From Type-B symbiont of Plautia stali (lineage in GTDB: Bacteria; Pseudomonadota; Gammaproteobacteria; Enterobacterales; Enterobacteriaceae), in contig BBOA01000007.1 in NCBI GenBank assembly GCA_001485295.1, positions 59,294-123,293 of the forward strand: 64,000 bases of DNA. Direction: 5' to 3'. Within the stretch, counting starts at the first letter, position 1, and every line of letters begins with the position of its first letter. Position numbers and translations under genes: made by a program. Shown here one piece after another: positions 1 through 10,530 of the stretch. The notes under the pieces were generated by a model. The model was not told the origin of the DNA and searched no databases. It saw only the letters and a program-made list of their open reading frames with translations.

Positions 1-235
1 TTAGTATTCCATGCCTGTTAATGGCGCTTTCAACTCTTCTCGACGATCATCGTTAGGGATGGCGACTGGAAGCGAGAGAGACGGTTGAAATGTGATGCCA
101 AAGTTGGTACTAACCGTCAGAATTGCTAAACTGCTGCATATATGGAACGTGCTTCAGGGTTTAACAAAGGAAATCTTTAAGATGCAAACTACAAGGTAAG
201 TGCGTAATGCAGTGAAAGTAACTTAGCACGCTAAA
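1..235. other. unassigned left edge downstream of trxA
   Basis: This stretch follows trxA in its direction of transcription. In E. coli the rho leader and rho lie here, but I cannot recognise either. A reading frame of about 45 codons on the minus strand ends at position 1 with residues LTGMEY and has no usable ATG start. I do not recognise it, and it may be a gene remnant or chance. Confidence 0.3.
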
Positions 236-240
236 ATGAG

Positions 241-281
241 AACGTCCAGCAGTGGAAGAAAATTCACCACCGCTGAACGTT
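241..281 (-). terminator. stem-loop after trxA, probable terminator
   Basis: Arms at 241-255 and 267-281 match as inverted repeats at 13 of 15 positions; the two others can form G-U pairs. On the minus strand the hairpin lies just past the trxA stop and is followed by CTCATTTT. The T run is short, so termination may be partial. Confidence 0.5.
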
Positions 282-289
282 CGGCCTGC

Positions 290-622
290 TTACGCCAAGT
301 TGGCGTTCAGGAACTCTTTCAGCTGGCTTTTAGACAGCGCGCCGACTTTCGTAGCGGCTACTTCACCGTTTTTGAACAGCAGCAGCGTCGGGATGCCGCG
401 AATGCCGTACTTCGGCGCAGTGCACGGATTGTCGTCAATGTTCAGCTTGGCGATGGTAAGCTTACCGTCGTACTCTTCAGCAACCTCGTCGAGGATCGGT
501 GCGATCATTTTGCAAGGACCACACCATTCAGCCCAGAAATCAACTAGCGTAACGCCGTCTGCTTTCAGAACGTCTGCGTCGAAACTGTCATCGGTAAGGT
601 GAACGATTTTATCGCTGCTCAT
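290..622 (-). CDS. trxA: thioredoxin 1
   Basis: Small cytoplasmic dithiol protein that reduces disulfides in ribonucleotide reductase, PAPS reductase and other partners. The 110-residue product is nearly colinear with E. coli TrxA (109 residues, one extra Ser near the N-terminus). The redox motif WCGPC lies in the stretch [11 protein letters not shown], and the cis-Pro loop [11 protein letters not shown] is present. The residue before TAPKYG is Cys instead of the usual Gly, giving a third cysteine. It is divergent from the rhlB remnant, as in E. coli. It is the only intact gene in the first 4.5 kb. Confidence 0.96.
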   Translation of the reverse strand: MSSDKIVHLTDDSFDADVLKADGVTLVDFWAEWCGPCKMIAPILDEVAEEYDGKLTIAKLNIDDNPCTAPKYGIRGIPTLLLFKNGEVAATKVGALSKSQLKEFLNANLA

Positions 623-739
623 GTATTACTCCACAATATTATGCTTGGCAAATTGGCGTAAAGTTTACCAACGAAGGTTAACTTTATTTCATTAGATACG
701 CTTTCGTAAAGGGATAGTAAGCTGATACTTTACCACATT

Positions 740-1345
740 ATGAGCAAAACACACTTAACTGAACAGAAGTTTTCCGACTTTGCCCTGCACCCTCTTGTCA
801 TGGAAGCTTTTGATAAAAAACTTTTATAACTACACGCCTATTCAGACGTTAGCACTGCTCTTTACGCTCTCAGGGCGTGATGTCGCAGGCCAGGCGCAAA
901 CCGGTACCGGCAAAATGATGACGTTTCTGACGCCGACGTTTCATTATCTTCTCTCTCACTCGGCGCAGGAAGGCCGTCAGATCAATCAGCCGCGCGCGGT
1001 TGATCATGGCGCCGAGGCGCGAGCTGGCTGTGCAGATCCACGCCGATACCGAACCGCTGGCGCAGGCGACCGGTCTGAAGCTGGGCTTGGCCTAAGGCGG
1101 GCGATGTTTACGACAAGCAGCTGAAAGTGCTGGCCGACGGCGTCGACATTCTGGTCGCGACCAACGTTAAGGCGCACAGTCTGCATATTCCTGCGTTCAC
1201 GCACGTGTTTAACTACGATCTGCCTAACGATCGCGAAGATTACGTTCGCCGTATCGACCGTACCTGCAACGGCCCACGTCACGGCGGCAATAAAGCGAAT
1301 CGTCGTGGAGCACCGCGTAACAACAACCGTAAACGTTCGGGTTAA
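740..1345 (+). pseudogene. rhlB: ATP-dependent RNA helicase RhlB, internally deleted
   Basis: RhlB is the DEAD-box helicase of the RNA degradosome, normally about 420 residues. The remnant starts with [18 protein letters not shown], is frameshifted within the first 30 codons, and keeps an altered motif I (AQTGTGKMM). It then jumps from the [14 protein letters not shown] stretch of the N-terminal half to the [13 protein letters not shown] stretch of the C-terminal half. The whole middle, including DEAD and SAT, is missing. A second loss after RIDRT removes most of the tail up to GAPRN. It cannot encode a helicase. The deletion endpoints share the DILVAT motif, pointing to recombination between short direct repeats. 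Confidence 0.9.
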
Positions 1346-1353
1346 TCCAGGCT

Positions 1354-2623
1354 ATGCTAAGCGCATTGTCACTTTATGCTGCGATCGATCTAGGCTCCAA
1401 CAGCTTCCATATGTTAGTAGTGCGCGAAGTTTCCGGAAGCATTCAGATCGTCGAGCGTATTAAACGCAAGTTGCGTCTAGCTGCCGGGCTGGATAAAAAT
1501 AATCACCTCTCCATCGAAGCGATGACGCGCGGCTGGGAGTGTCTGAAGCTTTTTCCCGAACAGCTGCAGGACATTCCGTCTGAACAGATCCGCGTAGTGG
1601 CGACTGCCACCCTGCGCCTTGCGGCTAACGCTGCTGAATTCCTTTTCACCTTCACTGCGCAGCAAATTCTCGGCTGTCCTGTCAACGTGATCAGCGGCGA
1701 AGAAGAAGCACGCTGATCTATCAGGGCATCGCGCATACCCCTGGCGGCTCGGACAAGCGGCTGGGGGTCGATATCGGCGGCGACAGCACCGAGCTGACCA
1801 CCGGCGATGGCTCGCACGTTTCGGTGCTGTTTAGCCTGTCGATGAGCTGCGTTACTTGGCTGGAACCCTTTTTTAGCGACCGTCATCTGGCGAAAGAGAA
1901 TTTTTCCACCGCCGAACAAGCCGCGCGCGAAATGATCCGTTTTGTTGCCGCGCCGCGGCGCGCGCACGGCTGGGAAGCCTGCGTTGGTGCGTCCGGGCAC
2001 TGTCCAGGCGCTGCAAGAGATCATGGTGGCGTGGCGCAGAGCATGGATGAACGCATCACCCTGAGCAAGCTGCAGTAGCTGAAGAAACGCGCCATTCAGT
2101 GCGGCAAGCTGTAAGAGCTAGAAATTGTGAGGGGTTAATACTGGAGCACGCGCTGGTTTTCCCCAGCGGGCTGTCGCTCCTGATCGCGGTCTTTCAGGAG
2201 CTTAGCATCGAGAGCATGAAGCTGGCCGGCGGCGCGCTGCGCTAAGGGCTGGTGTACGGCATGCTGCATCTGCCGGTCGATCTCCGCAGCACGCTATCTA
2301 TCTGGTGCGCCATCTCGACCTCCCCGGCTTTACACCTGCACAGAAGAAACTGCTGGCCTGCCTACTGCAAAACCAGAGCAGCAGCATCGATCTGGCGCTG
2401 CTGACCCAGCAGAACGCCCTGCCGCCTGCTGCGGCTGGCGATCCTCTTTTGCAGCCGCCATCGCGACGATATGATGGCTGCGGTGCGCTTGCAGGACAGC
2501 GACGACGAGCTGCGCCTGTCACTGCCTTCAGGCTGGCTGGAAGCGCATCCGCGGCGCGCCGAGCTCCTTGAGCAGGAGAGCCATTATCAGTCTCACGTGC
2601 ACTGGCTGCTGACCATCGCCTGA
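1354..2623 (+). pseudogene. gppA: exopolyphosphatase / pppGpp phosphohydrolase GppA, multiply broken
   Basis: GppA converts pppGpp to ppGpp. The start and first 120 codons read well ([20 protein letters not shown] through VISGEEEAR), then the frame breaks. Further matching segments appear in different frames: [21 protein letters not shown], VCVGASG-like, [12 protein letters not shown] and [18 protein letters not shown] large part between the YGMLHL region and the LDLPGF region is missing. Multiple frameshifts and in-frame stops mean no product. It lies directly after rhlB, as in E. coli (rep-gppA-rhlB). Confidence 0.9.
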
Positions 2624-2638
2624 TGACAGAAAGGGCGC

Positions 2639-4554
2639 TTAGCTCTCTTTCGCCTTTTCCAGCATCGCCCGCAAACCGTCAACCCGCGTCTATCCGATTT
2701 TCATCCGCTCTTCGGCGCTGACGACTTTGCGCTCGGTTTCCCAGATGACATCATCTTGCAGCAGCTCCAGCAAAAACCGGCTCGGCTCCGGGCGCACCAG
2801 TTCGCCGTACTGACGACGCTTGCGGCAGAACGTAAAGGTCAGCTCTTTCTGCGCGCGCGTAATGCCGACGTAGGCCAGATGGCGCTCCTCTTCAATATTA
2901 TTCTCGTCGATGTTGCTCTGATGCGGCAACAGTCCCTCTTCTATGCCTACCAAGAAGACATAGGGAAACTCTAGCCTTTTCGAAGCGCGCAGCGTCATCA
3001 GCCGCACCTGATCGAGGTCCTCGTCGCTCTCGCCGCGCTCCATCATGTCGCGTAGGGTAAAGCGCGTCACCCACCTGCGTCAGGGTCATCGGCTCGTAGA
3101 TATCACTGCCTTCCAGCATCTCCGTCATCCACTGAAACAGTGTATTGACGTTCTTCATCCGAATCTCGGCCGCTTTCAGACTGCCAGAGGTTTCAAACAG
3201 CCAGCTTTTGTAGTCGATGCCGCGGATCAGATCACGCACCGCGTTGACCGGCTCGCACTCGCTCATCTGCACGATCTCCTGCAGCCAGTAGATAAAGCGC
3301 TGCAGATGCTCTAGGTCGGGCCTGCTCAGTGGTCTGTCTAAGCCCAGTCGAAACTGGCGTTGAACAGGCCTCTGTTACGCAGGTTGGCCCACTCGCCCAG
3401 CTTTTGCAGCGGCGCCAAGCCGATCTCGCGACGCGGCGTGTTGACGATGCGCAGAAAGGCGCTGTCGTCGTCCGGGTTAGTGAGCACGCGCAGATAGGCG
3501 AGCAGATCCTTGATCTCCGGCCGCGAGAAAAACGAGGTGCTGCCGGAGATGCGATAGGGAATACGGTTCCGCATCAGCAGTTTTTCAAACACTCGTGACT
3601 GATGGTTGCCGCGATAGAGGATCGCGTAATCCTTATACTGCGTTTTGTTGATAAAGTGGTGAGCGCTCAGCTCGCCCGCGAAGCGCTCCGCCTCGTGATC
3701 TTCATGGTTGGCGGTTAGCACTCGCCCAGCTGGGAGAACAGGCGCTTCTCGAATATGTGCGGGTTGTTGGCGATCAGGATATTCGCCGCTTTCAGAATGC
3801 GCTGCGACGAGCGGTGGTTCTGCTCCCGCTTGACCACCTCCAGCGCCGGAAAGTCCTCTTTCAGCAGCACTAAATTCTGCGGCAGCGCGACGCGCCAGGA
3901 GTAGATCGACTGATCGTCGTCGCCGACCACGGTAACACGCGCCCGAGCACCGACCAGCAGCTTCACCAACTCATACTGGCTGGTGTTGGTGTCCTGATAC
4001 TCATCCACCAGCAGATAGCGAATGCGCTGCTGCCAGCTCTCGCGTACTTCTTCGTTGTGCTGCAGCAGCAGCGGCGGCATCAGGATCAAATCGTCGAAGT
4101 CAAGCACGTTGCAGGACTTCAGATGCTGATCGTAGAGGCTGTAGCAGTAGGCGAAGTTATTGGTCGCGCTCGCTGCGCGCTAGCGCCAGAGCGGCGGATC
4201 CACTAGGTCGTTCTTCCAGTTAGAAATCGTGGAAATCAGCTGCTGCAACAACATCTTGTCCTCTTCCAGCTAAGGCTGCGTCAAATCCTTCAGCAGCGCC
4301 AGCTGGTCGGTGTCGTCGAACAGCCAGAAGTTCGATTTCATACCCAGCGCGGTATATTCGCGCCTGATAATTTCCAGCCCCAGCGTATGAAAAGTAGAGA
4401 TCATCAGGCCGCGCGCCTGATAGCCGCGTTCGCGGATCAAGTGGGCAATCTTGTTGGTGATGACGAGGGTTTTGCCCGATCCCGCTCCCGCCAGCACCAG
4501 ACAGGTGCCGGTAACAAACTCGACAGCGCGTTGTTGGCTGGGGTTTAAACGCAT
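2639..4554 (-). pseudogene. rep: ATP-dependent DNA helicase Rep, broken
   Basis: Rep is a 3'-5' UvrD-family helicase that helps forks through protein roadblocks and takes part in PriC-dependent restart. The remnant covers most of the 673-residue protein. The start [13 protein letters not shown] and Walker A (GAGSGKT) are present. The protein then skips from GYQAR straight to [11 protein letters not shown], losing about 34 residues with motif Ia. A TAG follows DLTQP, and the frame changes several more times (near 3715, 3340 and 3060). The C-terminal motifs [12 protein letters not shown] and [11 protein letters not shown] are still readable. An extra TAG lies just before the tail. Non-functional. 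Confidence 0.93.
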
Positions 4555-4596
4555 AGTAAAAAATCGCTCAGTATAAAAAGAGAGGAGGATGAAATA

Positions 4597-4899
4597 ATGA
4601 GCGGTCAGTATACACAATCAGAGGACTACGCGGCAGCTTTACACATCTTAGTGAAAGAGGAAGCGCTGGCTAACGACCTGCTGGCACAGCTGGGAAAGGG
4701 CGCCAGTTTTCAGCAGCTGGCAAAGAAAAACTCTATCTGCCCTTCCGGGTGCAACGGCGGCGATTTAGGAGAGTTTCGACAAGGCCAAATGGTGCCGGTC
4801 TTCAATAAAGCGGTTTTAACCTACCCATTACTGAAACCTTTTGGGCCGGTGAAAACTGCGTTTGGCTATCACATCATTAAAGTGCTCTACCGCAGCTGA
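4597..4899 (+). CDS. ppiC: peptidyl-prolyl cis-trans isomerase C (parvulin)
   Basis: Small single-domain parvulin that speeds proline isomerisation in folding proteins. The 100-residue product matches E. coli PpiC (93 residues) from [11 protein letters not shown] to [11 protein letters not shown]. Conserved parvulin features are ALHILVK, CPSG-GGDLGEF, GQMVPVF and FGYHIIKV. The N-terminus is about seven residues longer; an AGGAGG at 4583-4588, eight bases before the ATG, supports this start. It is divergent from rep, as in E. coli. Downstream synteny is broken: the yhjG wreck follows instead of ilvC. Confidence 0.93.
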   Translation: MSGQYTQSEDYAAALHILVKEEALANDLLAQLGKGASFQQLAKKNSICPSGCNGGDLGEFRQGQMVPVFNKAVLTYPLLKPFGPVKTAFGYHIIKVLYRS

Positions 4900-5953
4900 T
4901 CACTTTTTGCTTTTCATCTGCTTCAGCACGTTGCTGCACTGGTTGTCTTCATTGTCGTTCGGGCTGATCAGCGCCAGCAGCGCGGCGGCGCTAGTAGCGG
5001 ACCCTCCTTCACGCCTGCGTCTGGGTTTTTAAAGATGCCGCGCCCGTAAAGCAGCGATCGCAGCGTCACGATGCGGACGCCTTTACTTTCAGGATTGATG
5101 GAGAGATCCATGCGTTCGTTGGCGAAGTTGGCGTTGCCGGTGACGTTGATGACCGCATTCTCGGTATTGAACACAAACAGATTCGGCGTCGCCACCCCGT
5201 TCTGCAGCCTTCACATCCGTCGCGGCGCAGTTAATGCGCACCTCATCGTCGCCAAACAGTTTGCCGACCACATAGTTGCCGACGTTAAGTCCGGCGATCT
5301 CCATCAGGCGGCGGCTGATTAAGCCGTCATTCATCAGCAGCTTTAGCTGGCCGTTGCTGGTCGCCAGCAGGTCCACCACGGAATTGCCGGTGCCGGGAAA
5401 GCTGACGTCGCTATTCAGCTGGCCCAGACTGCGCTGCATCGCTCGACGCCCGGGAAGAGCTGGCAGATGCAGGCGACGCGCGTGAATATCGGCACGGACG
5501 CGCATCGGCGATTTATCGCCTTCGAGATGGACGGTGCTATTCAGCGCGTCGCCCGCCGTGCCGAAGCGCAGCGGATCAAGCAGCAGATCGCCATTTTTCA
5601 GCTGTAGGTGGGTATAGAGATCGCTCAGCGGCAGCAAACTGCCATGTTCGATGCGCTTGCCGCTGAACTTCACGTCGGCATCTATAGCGCCCCAGTTTTT
5701 GGTGTCGAACTTGTCGTGCGGCAGCACGCGATCGGCGGACTGCGTCGATTTTTCGCCGCGCTTCGCCTTCGCCTGTTCGGTTTTCGCGCTGCCTTTGCCG
5801 GAATCGACACCGATCAATGGCCTCAAATCCGCCATGCGCAGCTGCTTCGACGTCAGCTCTCCTACCGCGCTGGTCGCGGTTTGCTTGGGTGTAGGTGAGC
5901 GAGCTATGAATATCGCTGTCGCCGATATAGCCGTTAAAGTTCTCATAGCGATA
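4900..5953 (-). pseudogene. yhjG: AsmA-family inner-membrane protein YhjG, C-terminal half, broken
   Basis: YhjG belongs to the AsmA family of large envelope proteins linked to lipid transport. Only roughly the C-terminal half of the about 690-residue protein is left, from the FNGYIGDSDIH stretch to the end (CSNVLKQMKSKK). Family landmarks include LRPLIGVDSGKG, LLMNDGLISRRLMEIAGLNVG, DDEVRINCAA and NPESKGVRIVTLRS. At least three frameshifts interrupt it, near 5880, 5200 and 4990. The upstream half was removed by a deletion that joins it to the 3' end of pdeH near 5955. It converges with ppiC with essentially no spacer. Confidence 0.88.
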
Positions 5954-6549
5954 CTCCTGCCAGGGACCGGTTGCGAAAAAAGTAATCCTGCGCCGCCATG
6001 GTGGGCGAACAGCACACTGCCGCCACTCCTCGGCGATCTCGACGCCCACGACGATTACGCCGTTGCAGTAACGGTTGATCAACGCTAGTAACATAGAGAA
6101 GAGAAGAGCGCTTTGCCCTCGTCGGTTTTACTCAGCAGGATAAACAGCTCGCGCGACAGCTTGATGTAGTCATATTTCAGCTCGGTCAGCGCGGAAAATT
6201 TCGCCATGCCGGAGCCGAAGTCATTGAGCCACAGCGGCCACAGCTCCGGCATCTGCGCCATCATCTCTTCATTTGGCAGCGCGTGATGCTCGGTCAGCTC
6301 GAAGCGTACTCACGGCAGCTCAGTGATCAAACGGCGAATGGGCGCGTCTCGCTGGATCACCATCAGCGTGGGACCGTCGATATTGACCGACGCGACGATC
6401 TGATCGTTGCACAAAAAGTGCTGCCACTCTTTCAGGAGCATCAGCTGCTCATGGACGACGTGCAACCGCTGGTTAATCGCCAGCCCCTCAAAGTAGGGTG
6501 GGTTGATGTCAGTTGAGGAAGGTAGCCGATGACTAATATTCTTCATCAC
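5954..6549 (-). pseudogene. pdeH: EAL-domain c-di-GMP phosphodiesterase PdeH (YhjH), broken
   Basis: PdeH is the main c-di-GMP phosphodiesterase that keeps flagellar motility on in E. coli. The start region is present but the segment carrying the EAL signature is missing. Readable segments are ASVNIDGPTLMVIQ, the LWLNDFGSGMAKFSAL stretch (DDFG equivalent altered to NDFG), YDYIKLSRELF and NRYCNGVIVVGVE (EGVE altered to VGVE). In-frame stops follow ITELP and the LFSSLCY stretch, and a frameshift follows EEWRQ. The end is fused by deletion to the yhjG remnant. No active enzyme is possible. Confidence 0.88.
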
Positions 6550-6829
6550 TATGGTTTTTTCCTAGTTGTTGGCAAGTGCCATGTGAAACTCAGCGGCAAG
6601 TATCGGCTATCGCCAAGATAACTTTATTCACCCTTTGGTCACATAAGGCTACAAAAGTGTACCACACCCGAACCAGACACAATCGTGAAAAGCCCGGATT
6701 TGGCGGCTAAATTACTGCTAAGACACGCTTTTTATACTTAAGTGGAATTAAAACGATGTTTTAAAAACCATTGACGTCAACCATAACAGACGCGAGACTA
6801 AGGCACCATTTCACTACAGGCTAAATACC

Positions 6830-7063
6830 ATGACGCATAAAAAAATAGCCATTACCGGCGAGTGCATGATTGAGCTTTCCAAGAAGGGTGAGAACATCAA
6901 ACGCGGCTATGACAGCAGGAAAACATTAATACCCGTCTGATCCAGCGGCTGGAAAACAAAATGCTAGGCCTGTATATCATTGAAACTGATTATAAAGGCG
7001 AGCGAACCTTCTGTGGTACTGGCACAATGACGCCGCCGCGCGCTACTGGTTAGCGCCCGATAG
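6830..7063 (+). pseudogene. kdgK: 2-keto-3-deoxygluconate kinase KdgK, small N-terminal remnant
   Basis: KdgK phosphorylates KDG in pectin and hexuronate breakdown; normal length is about 310 residues. Only about 75 codons of signal are left: the start HKKIAITGECMIELSKKG, then after an internal loss the segment NTRLIQRLENKMLGLYIIETD followed by GERTF. Another frameshift precedes a stop in the ARYWL-like segment. The substrate and ATP sites are gone. Its place between pdeH and yhjJ is the same as in E. coli. The 280 bases upstream (6550-6829) hold the divergent promoters of pdeH and kdgK and nothing else I can name. Confidence 0.9.
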
Positions 7064-7312
7064 TTAGCCTTGAATAGTAGTTAGTAGAAAAATTAATGCT
7101 GGCGCTAACTTGTACGCGATGCAAGACCTCTTTTCCCAGCCTCGATCCCGCCTCTCCCTATCTCCAGGCATAGTCTGAATCCTGCTTCGCGCCCCGTTTT
7201 CGGATGGACAGCCAGCGTAAATAAAGACCATCTTTCTTTTCCTCAACAGCAGGACGCTGTTTATCCCGGCCGTGAAAAACAATTACAACACCTCTCGCAT
7301 CAGGACTGTTTT

Positions 7313-7555
7313 ATGCACACAGAAAATCAATATCTGGTCAAATGGCAACGCGCCTGGCGCCAGCGATTCGCGCGCGCAGCCGCAGATTGTCGATCTGGCG
7401 AAAGAGTATGAGCCTTACGATTGCGCAACTACTGGGGTTCGCTGCCCGGAAATCGCCCTCTAGCATCCCGAAAAGTCCAACAGCGTTACGCTGCTGGTGG
7501 CGCCGGGCGGCGGCTATCAGCGCATACTTATCGATCGCGAAGGCAGCGCGCTGGC
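7313..7555 (+). pseudogene. alpha/beta-hydrolase (acetyl-xylan-esterase-like) remnant
   Basis: A short segment reads VTLLVAPGGGYQRILIDREG, which resembles the oxyanion region (HGGG-like) of small alpha/beta-hydrolases annotated as esterases or acetyl-xylan esterases. Upstream codons are disrupted by stops. The rest of the gene, with the nucleophile Ser and catalytic His, is missing because the sequence runs into the antisense of yhjJ. The family assignment rests on about 25 residues. Confidence 0.45.
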
Positions 7556-8910
7556 GCTGCTCTCCTCCGGTGCGGCGTCGGCTGAGGCTGGCGGCGCCAT
7601 CACCTTATCCCAGATCACCTGCAGGCTCTCCACGTTGGTTTCCACTTCGCCTTCCGGCTGCATCAGCACTATTGTAAGTTTTTGCGACAGCTGCTGACAC
7701 AGCTCCTAGTTCAACTGCTCGCGCGTCAGGCCCCTCAGAAACCCCGACGCAGCTTTTGATACTGCTCAGGCGTGATATCCACCACAGCGTTCTGCAGCGA
7801 ACGCAGACGCTGGCTCATCAGCACGTCGGTAATCGGTACGCGCATATTCAGGTTCGGTTCGAGAGACTCATTGCGGGTGTTGAGGTTGATAGAGCACTGG
7901 GAGCACTGATAGAGGATAGAGCATGCGGCAGTCGAAGCCGACCTGCAAATTCTGCGTTTTGCTGTCGCCCAGCGTGCGCTGCAGATGCCAGAACAGCGCC
8001 TCACGCGCCAGATCGCCCTGCCAGTAGCGCTGAAGATTTTGCGAATCGCGAATCGGCTGCCATGCGCTATCCCATACCAGCACCAAGCGATCCTAGCTTA
8101 TCGCGCCGTTCATCAAGTTGATCGGCTGATGTGGCAGCGGGGAAAGCGTCGGCAGCGGCCCCGGGCTGCTGCGCTTGCCGGACAGCGAGGAGAAGGCTTT
8201 ATTAATCTGCTCGGCCAGACTGCGGCTTTCCACGTTGCCGGCCACATATAGCGTCATGGCGTCGGGCGTATACCACTGCTGGTAAAAGGCGTTGAGTGCG
8301 TTGAGATCGACCGGCGTGCGCGGCTGCTCGGCGGGATCGTGCGCCAGCAGCATGGAGCCTTTCAGGCCATAGCGCCACCAGACATCCTGAGTATTGACTG
8401 GAGACGTCGCCGTAGGATCGGAGGCGTTCAGCGAGGTGATGACCACCTCTCGTTGATCGTCATTTTGCCCGCTGTCGCCGCCAGCCAGTTAAGCGCTTCT
8501 TTCAGCAGCTCCGGGTGGTTATTAGGCAGGCTGAGGTTGTACTGGGTAAAGTCGTAGGAAACGATCGCGGGCGGCAGCGGATGTTGCGGATCCATCGCCT
8601 GCTGCCAAAGCGGGCGATGCTGGTTGGTGCCGAGCGTGGCATTGTGCAGCACCATCGCCAGACGCGGCAGAAGATGGCTGAAGCCGGTCTGCTGAGTAGT
8701 TTCCACCAGCGAGCCGTTATTGACCAGCATGCGCAGTTCAATGCGATCGCTGGAACGCTGCGGCGTGGTCAGCAGCTGCCAGCTCAATCCGTTGTCCAGT
8801 TTCCCTTCCTGCCAAGCGGGATCGGGCTGCAACGTTTCGGCATAAGCGCCAAAGCTGGCGGCCACCCAAGCTAACCCCCCAACCAAAAGTCGAATTCTGG
8901 TGCCCTGCAT
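7556..8910 (-). pseudogene. yhjJ: M16-like periplasmic protein YhjJ, broken
   Basis: YhjJ is a secreted, probably inactive homologue of M16 zinc peptidases. The start MQGTRIRLLVGGLAWVAAS looks like a signal peptide and is followed by LQPDPAWQEGKLDNGLSWQ. The frame breaks near 8450, resumes with WWRYGLKGSMLLAHDPAEQP, and breaks again near 8093 at a TAG in the sequence CTAGG. An internal deletion joins the EPNLNM stretch to the DVLMSQRLRSLQN stretch. The C-terminal part (VVDITPEQYQKLR, then WDKVMAPP) is frameshifted. The 3' end abuts the hydrolase remnant through a deletion. Confidence 0.9.
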
Positions 8911-9108
8911 GTGAACCTCTAATCTAAAAGTCGTTATCACTGGCACGTTTCGCCGTTGTAATAAGTGGTAAATTTTTCTCGTTTTGGCCGCGTCGTTTTT
9001 CAACAAAAGAGTCTTCGACCACGTGAAGGCTAGGATGTCGCGCAACGAAGTGAAAAACCATGTCAAAAATAAGTGGGCATTTAGGGAGGTTTTACTGTAA
9101 AGCTGCTT

Positions 9109-10309
9109 TTATGCAGAGGTTTCCGGCAGCTTTTTCGCCTTCGCATCGCCGGAAAGCGTCGCCTTAAGCTAGTTTTCGTCCAGCTAGCCGACCCACTTCG
9201 CGACCACCACCGTTGCCACACCGTTAACCACTAGGTTAGTTAACACGCACGCTTCGGACATAAATCGGTCGATGCCCAGAATCAGCGCCAGACCAGCGAC
9301 CGGCAGATGGCCCACCGCCGACAGTGTCGTCGCCAGCACGGTAAAGCCGCTGCCGGGCGCTCCCGCCGCGCTCTTCAAAGAGAGCACCACCACTCTGATG
9401 GAAAACGTACATATGCGCGTTGGTGGCCTGCGCGGTAAATACCGCCGCTATGGTCAGGTAAATCGAGGTGCCGTGGAAGTTAAAGGAGTAGCCGGTCAGG
9501 GTCACCAACCCTACCACCGACTTCTTACAGCCCAGCTTCTCCATCTTATCTAGCATGCGCGGCAGCGCGGACTCCGACGAAGAGGTGCCGAGCACGATCA
9601 GCAGTTCCTCTTTGATATAGGCGACGAAGCGGAAGATGTTGAAGCCGGCGACGCGGGCGATAAGGCCTAGCACCATCAGTACAAACAGCACGCAGGTGAT
9701 ATAGAGGCAGGTAATCGGCTGACCGAGTTGCACCAGCGAACCGACGCCATATTTGCCGATGGTGAAGGCCATGGCGCCGAACGCCCCGATAGGGGCGAGT
9801 CGCATGATCATATTGATTGATTAATGCCTAATATGACCTTCGAGAAGCTCTTGATTCAGAATATTGCCGCTGGCGAAGGCGCCGATGACGCTGCCGGGAA
9901 TAACGTCGAGCAGGAAGACGATAACGCTCTGCTGCTCCGCCTGCTGCGCATACACCGCCACCGCTTTCACGTCCAGCGTAGCCAGATCGACGTCCATGCC
10001 CGCGCCCGGCTGCAGCACGTTGACCACCACCAAACCGATAATCAGCGAGATCGTGCTGACGATTTCAAAATAGAGCAGCGTCACCGCACCGGTGCGCCCC
10101 ACGGCTTTCATGCTCTCCATGCCGGCAATGCCAGTCACAACTGTACAGAAAATAACGGGCGCGATGATCATCTTGATCAGTTTGACGAAGCCATCTCCCA
10201 GCGGCTTCATTTGTGTGCCTAAGTCTGGATAGAAATGGCCGATCAGGACGCCGATGCCGATGGCTAACAGCACCTGCAAATAGAGGCTTTTAAACAGTGA
10301 GGTTTTCAT
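9109..10309 (-). pseudogene. dctA: C4-dicarboxylate:H+ symporter DctA, broken
   Basis: DctA imports succinate, fumarate and malate (DAACS family, about 428 residues). The first about 155 codons are excellent ([20 protein letters not shown] through GAFASGNIL). The frame then ends shortly after at a stop, and about 45 residues before [16 protein letters not shown] are lost. The [18 protein letters not shown] core and [19 protein letters not shown] remain but sit in two frames, with a frameshift in the region equivalent to QITLLIVLLLSSKGAAG. A TAG lies in the tail at about 9183. Growth on C4-dicarboxylates by this route is lost. Confidence 0.93.
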
Positions 10310-10530
10310 AACAGGCGTCCGCTACAACAGAGTTGTGAGGTTGTCGTTTTAATGTGTCCTCAAGCAACACGCTCCCCGGTGCAGGTGGTTGGCAAAAAAT
10401 AACACCCCGTTAATGGGATTAATACAGCCTTACAAAGTAGAGGGTTTGCTGGAAACGCAACTATGAAATGAAACGATTCAGCAAGACATTTTGTAACTAA
10501 AAAACGCGAAAAATTAAAGGATCAGGAGCG

